Assembly (NCBI RefSeq): GCF_030123405.1
Contig: NZ_CP126110.1
Location: 1,612,001-1,676,000 of the forward strand
DNA: 64,000 nucleotides
Reading direction: 5' to 3'
DNA from: Neobacillus sp. WH10
GTDB lineage: Bacteria > Bacillota > Bacilli > Bacillales > Cytobacillaceae
Below are positions 60,711 to 64,000 of this stretch, one piece after another. The notes beneath the pieces are model-generated. The model worked only from the letters and a program-made list of their open reading frames with translations, was not told the DNA's origin and searched no databases. Made by a program: the position numbers and the translations under genes. Within the stretch, counting starts at the first letter, position 1. Every line of letters starts with the position of its first letter.

Positions 60711-62561
60711 ATGTCTTATTTTGTTAAAGAAATTTTTATAGAAGAGCCTGAATTTAAAAAATATAATTTTGAGGGAAATGATGGTAGAAAGCTACAAAAT
60801 TTATCAAAGGTCAACATTTTTGTTGGTACGAATAATTCAGGTAAAAGTAGGTTTGTAAGAGAGTTATTTCGGTCGAAAGAATATAAATTTTTACCTACAG
60901 ATGTGAATTTTGAAAAGATAAACCAATTAATACATCAATATAAAGATATAACTTTTTCAATGTTAGATAGGTATAATTTATATGGATTCGGAGATGTAAA
61001 TAGAGATGATATCCAAATATTTCCGGAGTTGAAATTTGTATTTTCTAATGATGATTTTTTAAAGCGTTTTTACGACCTTATTGATTTGTCAATGGATATA
61101 CAGGGGAAGACCTTGTCTTTCAAGGGTTCTTCTCATTATGTAGACCAAACGAAGTTAAGTATTGAAATGAAGGAAGCTTATACTGATTTATATAAAGAAC
61201 TTTCGAATACAGTAACAAGAGGAAAAAAATATAACTTTAAGAAAGTTTATATTCCAACATTAAGAGGGTTAAGGGGATTTGATAAAGAAAAAAACCATTA
61301 TCTAGAGCGAACTAAAAAAGATTATTTCACAGCTAACGATAATATTGAAATATTTACCGGTTTAGATTTATATGAGGAAGTAAAAAAGCTATTATTAGGT
61401 AGCTTAGAAGATAGAGATAAAATAGCGGAATTTCAACAATTTCTTGGCGATAGCTTTTTTGAAGGAGAACGGTTAACATTAATTCCCGCTATCAAGTCGG
61501 ATGTATTACATGTAAAGATTGGAGAAGAAAAGGAACAACCTATTTATTATTTAGGTGACGGAATTCAAGCAATAATTGCGTTGACTTTTCCGCTTTATAA
61601 GTATTTGAACGAAAATTTATTGTTATTTATTGAAGAGCCAGAACTTTATCTGCATCCAGGAATGCAAAGGAAATTTTTGGAGATTATTATGAGTGATAGA
61701 TTTCCGAATTTTCAGTACTTTATTACAACCCATTCGAATCATTTTTTAGATATAACTTTAGATTTAGAACAGATATCCATTTACACTTTTAGGAAAGAGT
61801 TGGAATCAAGTGATGCCAAGGAAAAAAATGCCCACTTTTTCATTGAAAATGTTAGTAATGAAGAGAATAATGTACTACAGATGTTGGGTGTTAGAAACTC
61901 AGCGGTCTTCTTATCCAATTGTACGATTTGGGTTGAAGGTGTAACTGATAGATATTATATTAGGCACTTTTTAGATATTTATCAAAAGCATATTGGTGAA
62001 CCTAAGAAATACAAGGAGGATTTCAACTATTCATTTGTAGAATATAGTGGAAATAATATTACTCATTGGTCTTTTTTAGATGAAGATGGAGAAGAAGAAG
62101 AAGTATATAACTCAATAGCTGAAGAAAGAGTTTGTGCAACACTCTTTTTAATTACTGATAAGGATAGTAAGAAAAAAGAAAAAAGGCAAGAAAAGTTAAG
62201 CGAAAAATTAGGTGATAGGTATTATTGTCTAGATTGCAGAGAAATTGAGAATATTCTATCTAAAAATACAATTAGAAAAGTAATTTCTAGTTACGAAGGA
62301 ATTTCAGTTGAAAAACTTCAATTTAATAAAGATTTTTCAGAGAATACATATAAAAATAAATCTTTAGGTACTTTTATTGATGAAATCTTGGTTAATAAAC
62401 AAAGGAGAGGCAGTTATGCTTCTAAATCAGGAACGGTTTCTGATAAAGTAGGGTTTTGTAAACTAGCTATTTCTTCTATTAATAGTTATGATGATTTGAG
62501 TGCTGAAGCAAAAATATTAAGTGAAAAATTATTTACATTTATTGAATCACAAAATAGCTAA
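60711..62561 (+). CDS. Second OLD-family ATPase-TOPRIM protein
   Basis: 616 residues from ATG at 60711, after GGGGTGGG. Walker A VGTNNSGKS (39-46); Walker B LLLFIEEPELYLHPG with Glu308-Glu309, so the usual Asp is replaced by Glu; ITTHSNHFLD follows. The TOPRIM domain has WVEGVTDRYYI (Glu409) and LITDKDSKK (Asp483, Asp485). It is only distantly like the first OLD protein. Neighbours are an HNH nuclease before and a HEPN-like protein after, with no UvrD helicase, so it is not a standard Gabija pair. Likely anti-phage function by family. Confidence 0.85.
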   Translation: MSYFVKEIFIEEPEFKKYNFEGNDGRKLQNLSKVNIFVGTNNSGKSRFVRELFRSKEYKFLPTDVNFEKINQLIHQYKDITFSMLDRYNLYGFGDVNRDDIQIFPELKFVFSNDDFLKRFYDLIDLSMDIQGKTLSFKGSSHYVDQTKLSIEMKEAYTDLYKELSNTVTRGKKYNFKKVYIPTLRGLRGFDKEKNHYLERTKKDYFTANDNIEIFTGLDLYEEVKKLLLGSLEDRDKIAEFQQFLGDSFFEGERLTLIPAIKSDVLHVKIGEEKEQPIYYLGDGIQAIIALTFPLYKYLNENLLLFIEEPELYLHPGMQRKFLEIIMSDRFPNFQYFITTHSNHFLDITLDLEQISIYTFRKELESSDAKEKNAHFFIENVSNEENNVLQMLGVRNSAVFLSNCTIWVEGVTDRYYIRHFLDIYQKHIGEPKKYKEDFNYSFVEYSGNNITHWSFLDEDGEEEEVYNSIAEERVCATLFLITDKDSKKKEKRQEKLSEKLGDRYYCLDCREIENILSKNTIRKVISSYEGISVEKLQFNKDFSENTYKNKSLGTFIDEILVNKQRRGSYASKSGTVSDKVGFCKLAISSINSYDDLSAEAKILSEKLFTFIESQNS

Positions 62562-62578
62562 TAATTATGTTATTTAAT

Positions 62579-62615
62579 ATAAAAGAGCAGCTAAGAGGTT
62601 GCTCTTTTTTGTTAT
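62579..62615 (+). terminator. Terminator of second OLD gene
   Basis: AAAAGAGCAGC and GGTTGCTCTTTT form a stem, then a T run. The rest of the gap to 62,972 shows no gene. Confidence 0.85.
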
Positions 62616-62972
62616 CTATCTCAGCTCCTGATGAAATAAGCATATTATTATTTTAAAAAAATCTGGTCTAGATATTGTTCCTTGTTGTTACTGTTAGACT
62701 GTGCTAATACGGTAACGATACTGTAGTTAATTACAAAGTTAATGTAATAGCAAGGGCTAATGCTCTTTCAATCGATTACCATTTGGATGTTATCCAAATA
62801 ATTTCTTTAAAAATGACAGAACTGAAAAGAAACGAAAATATTGTTGCTGTAATATTTTTCATTAAGTATAAAAGTAATGAAATAAAAACGCAGTGGTAAG
62901 GCTTATTAGCAGCTTTATCTTTGGTATGCTTATATAAATAGTATTAATAAAACGCATAAGGAGAGGTTTATT

Positions 62973-63986
62973 ATGAAAAGTGAGAAGAAGCTAAATAGCT
63001 ATTATTTATATTTTGTTAACGTGATAAAAAAGAATTCATTTAATGATGAAGAAATTCTTAGAGAATTGAAAGATAAGTTTCCGGATATACATGGAGAATT
63101 TATTACAGAGATAGGAAGGCATTATGAATTCAAGTCAATCATAATTCCAATTGAAGATGGTATTTGTTATGCTATTCCCCTTCAAACTCCTGACGAAATA
63201 TTGCTAGAGAATAATATAATTGAATCAATGGGAGAGCGGTTAATAAATTCTGAACATAAATGGGTGTTACCACCATTTATTGAAAATTATAATGTAGTTA
63301 AATTAATGGAAACAGAACACGGTATTAAAGCCGAAAAGCTTTTAGGTTCAATTTATAATCCATTTTATATAGCTAGACAATTGCTTGGTACCTATCAAAA
63401 GATTCCTGAGTTTGTAAGCCATATACTACTTATTAATGAGGCAGTTGAATCTTTTTTTTCAAAACATACTGCATCTTCAATAACATTACTACTCACTATT
63501 ATTGAGGGAATTTCTAGAGAGTACTGTGAGAATAATAATATTCATTTTGATAATATTGGTTCAACGGATGCGTTTAAGGCGGTAATAAGGAATAGAAAAC
63601 AGGTTTGGAGAGATAAGGTTCTATTCCAAATCTATAAGGTTAAAAAGTTTCTAAAACTGCCAAAAGACTATTATGATGAAACCTTTTTAAGACGAATAGA
63701 CGAAGGAATGGATTTATTAATATCATATGAAAATTATGGTATTGATTATCTTTATAAAAGTAATTCAGAACATCCACTTAATCGTCATTCGATATTGCAT
63801 GGTGTGAATAAGGAGTACTATACACCTACCAATTTTTATAGGTTATTTTCATGTTTAGAGGTTCTTGCATTTTCGATAAGTTTAAATCCTTTTTATTATA
63901 GTGCAGACGACTTTGATGAATATAAGAATTTAGGTCAGAAATTTATTAAGACAATTCATTTTTCTGAAAATAATGCAGAAGCTTAA
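62973..63986 (+). CDS. Protein with HEPN-like C-terminal domain
   Basis: 337 residues. The C-terminal region has PLNRHSILHGVNKEYY with Arg271 and His276, an R-x4-H motif of the kind that forms the active site of HEPN ribonucleases, set among helices (ASSITLLLTIIEGISREY; FYRLFSCLEVLAFSISL). The N-terminal 150 residues are unassigned. AAGGAGAGG precedes the ATG. As a HEPN RNase it could be an abortive-infection effector or toxin; this is inference from one motif and context. Confidence 0.6.
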   Translation: MKSEKKLNSYYLYFVNVIKKNSFNDEEILRELKDKFPDIHGEFITEIGRHYEFKSIIIPIEDGICYAIPLQTPDEILLENNIIESMGERLINSEHKWVLPPFIENYNVVKLMETEHGIKAEKLLGSIYNPFYIARQLLGTYQKIPEFVSHILLINEAVESFFSKHTASSITLLLTIIEGISREYCENNNIHFDNIGSTDAFKAVIRNRKQVWRDKVLFQIYKVKKFLKLPKDYYDETFLRRIDEGMDLLISYENYGIDYLYKSNSEHPLNRHSILHGVNKEYYTPTNFYRLFSCLEVLAFSISLNPFYYSADDFDEYKNLGQKFIKTIHFSENNAEA

Positions 63987-64000
63987 TATGAAAATCTAAA

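Noticed and set aside
60711..62561. Gabija system
   Set aside because: The OLD-family protein fits GajA in domain order, but no UvrD-like GajB follows; the only UvrD-like gene (yjcD) is a core gene 28 kb away.
59795..62561. Septu pair (HNH plus ATPase)
   Set aside because: The ATPase carries a TOPRIM domain and the HNH gene precedes it with an extra N-terminal domain, unlike the usual PtuA-PtuB arrangement; left as unassigned.
37055..64000. CRISPR array in the island
   Set aside because: No regularly spaced direct repeats and no cas-like genes were seen; the repeats present are hairpins or isolated pairs.

Overview
The window reads as chromosome from a spore-forming, low-GC Firmicute of the genus Bacillus in the broad sense. 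The first 37 kb follow the gene order of the B. subtilis yjbA-trpS-opp-spx-mecA-...-yjcH region almost gene for gene, and include spore-coat and spore-membrane genes. The proteins look closest to the large environmental Bacillus-like genera, but no species can be named from sequence alone.

Layout of the core (1 to about 37,000). A partial yjbA is followed by trpS, which is divergent and controlled by a tRNA-Trp T-box. Next comes the oligopeptide permease operon oppABCDF, with a terminator between oppA and oppB that probably sets an excess of the binding lipoprotein. A stress and competence block follows: spx, mecA, a cardiolipin synthase, coiA, pepF, spxH and a truncated haemoglobin. Spx, MecA and SpxH belong to the same Clp-proteolysis adaptor network. 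Then come a CYTH phosphatase-like protein, yjbL, the small alarmone synthetase, NAD kinase, a pseudouridine synthase, prpE, and fabI behind a FapR operator. A sporulation block follows: cotO, cotZ, yjcA, a YhcN/YlaJ lipoprotein with spoVAC-AD-AE, yjcZ, CotX-like coat proteins and spoVIF. The core closes with the yjcD helicase, yjcF, yjcG, yjcH and an ABC transporter pair. Copies of one interspersed repeat sit in several intergenic gaps.

Accessory island (about 37,055 to beyond the right edge). A tRNA-Val(GAC) gene is followed at once by a tyrosine integrase. DNA after that is visibly more AT-rich and full of mobile and defence functions. There is a cytosine methyltransferase with a probable restriction-endonuclease partner, phage-type regulators with an operator pair, an AEP-type primase/replication protein and a Bro-N/KilA-C antirepressor. 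Nuclease genes follow (NucS-like, exonuclease/endonuclease/phosphatase, phospholipase-D-like, HNH), then a second OLD-family ATPase and a HEPN-like protein. Between them lie decayed fragments of an integrase, two HNH nucleases, a type I specificity subunit and a PD-(D/E)XK nuclease. The right attachment site is not in the window.

The most interesting system is at 49,075-52,264: an OLD-family ATPase-TOPRIM protein, then about 190 nt of structured non-coding DNA bounded by a perfect 17-bp inverted repeat, then a compact reverse transcriptase. This is the architecture of a retron (a1-msr-msd-a2-RT plus effector). The upstream repeat arm is embedded in the last codons and stop codon of the effector gene. 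The reverse transcriptase departs from the usual retron signature residues, so this looks like a divergent retron with an OLD effector in a Gram-positive host.
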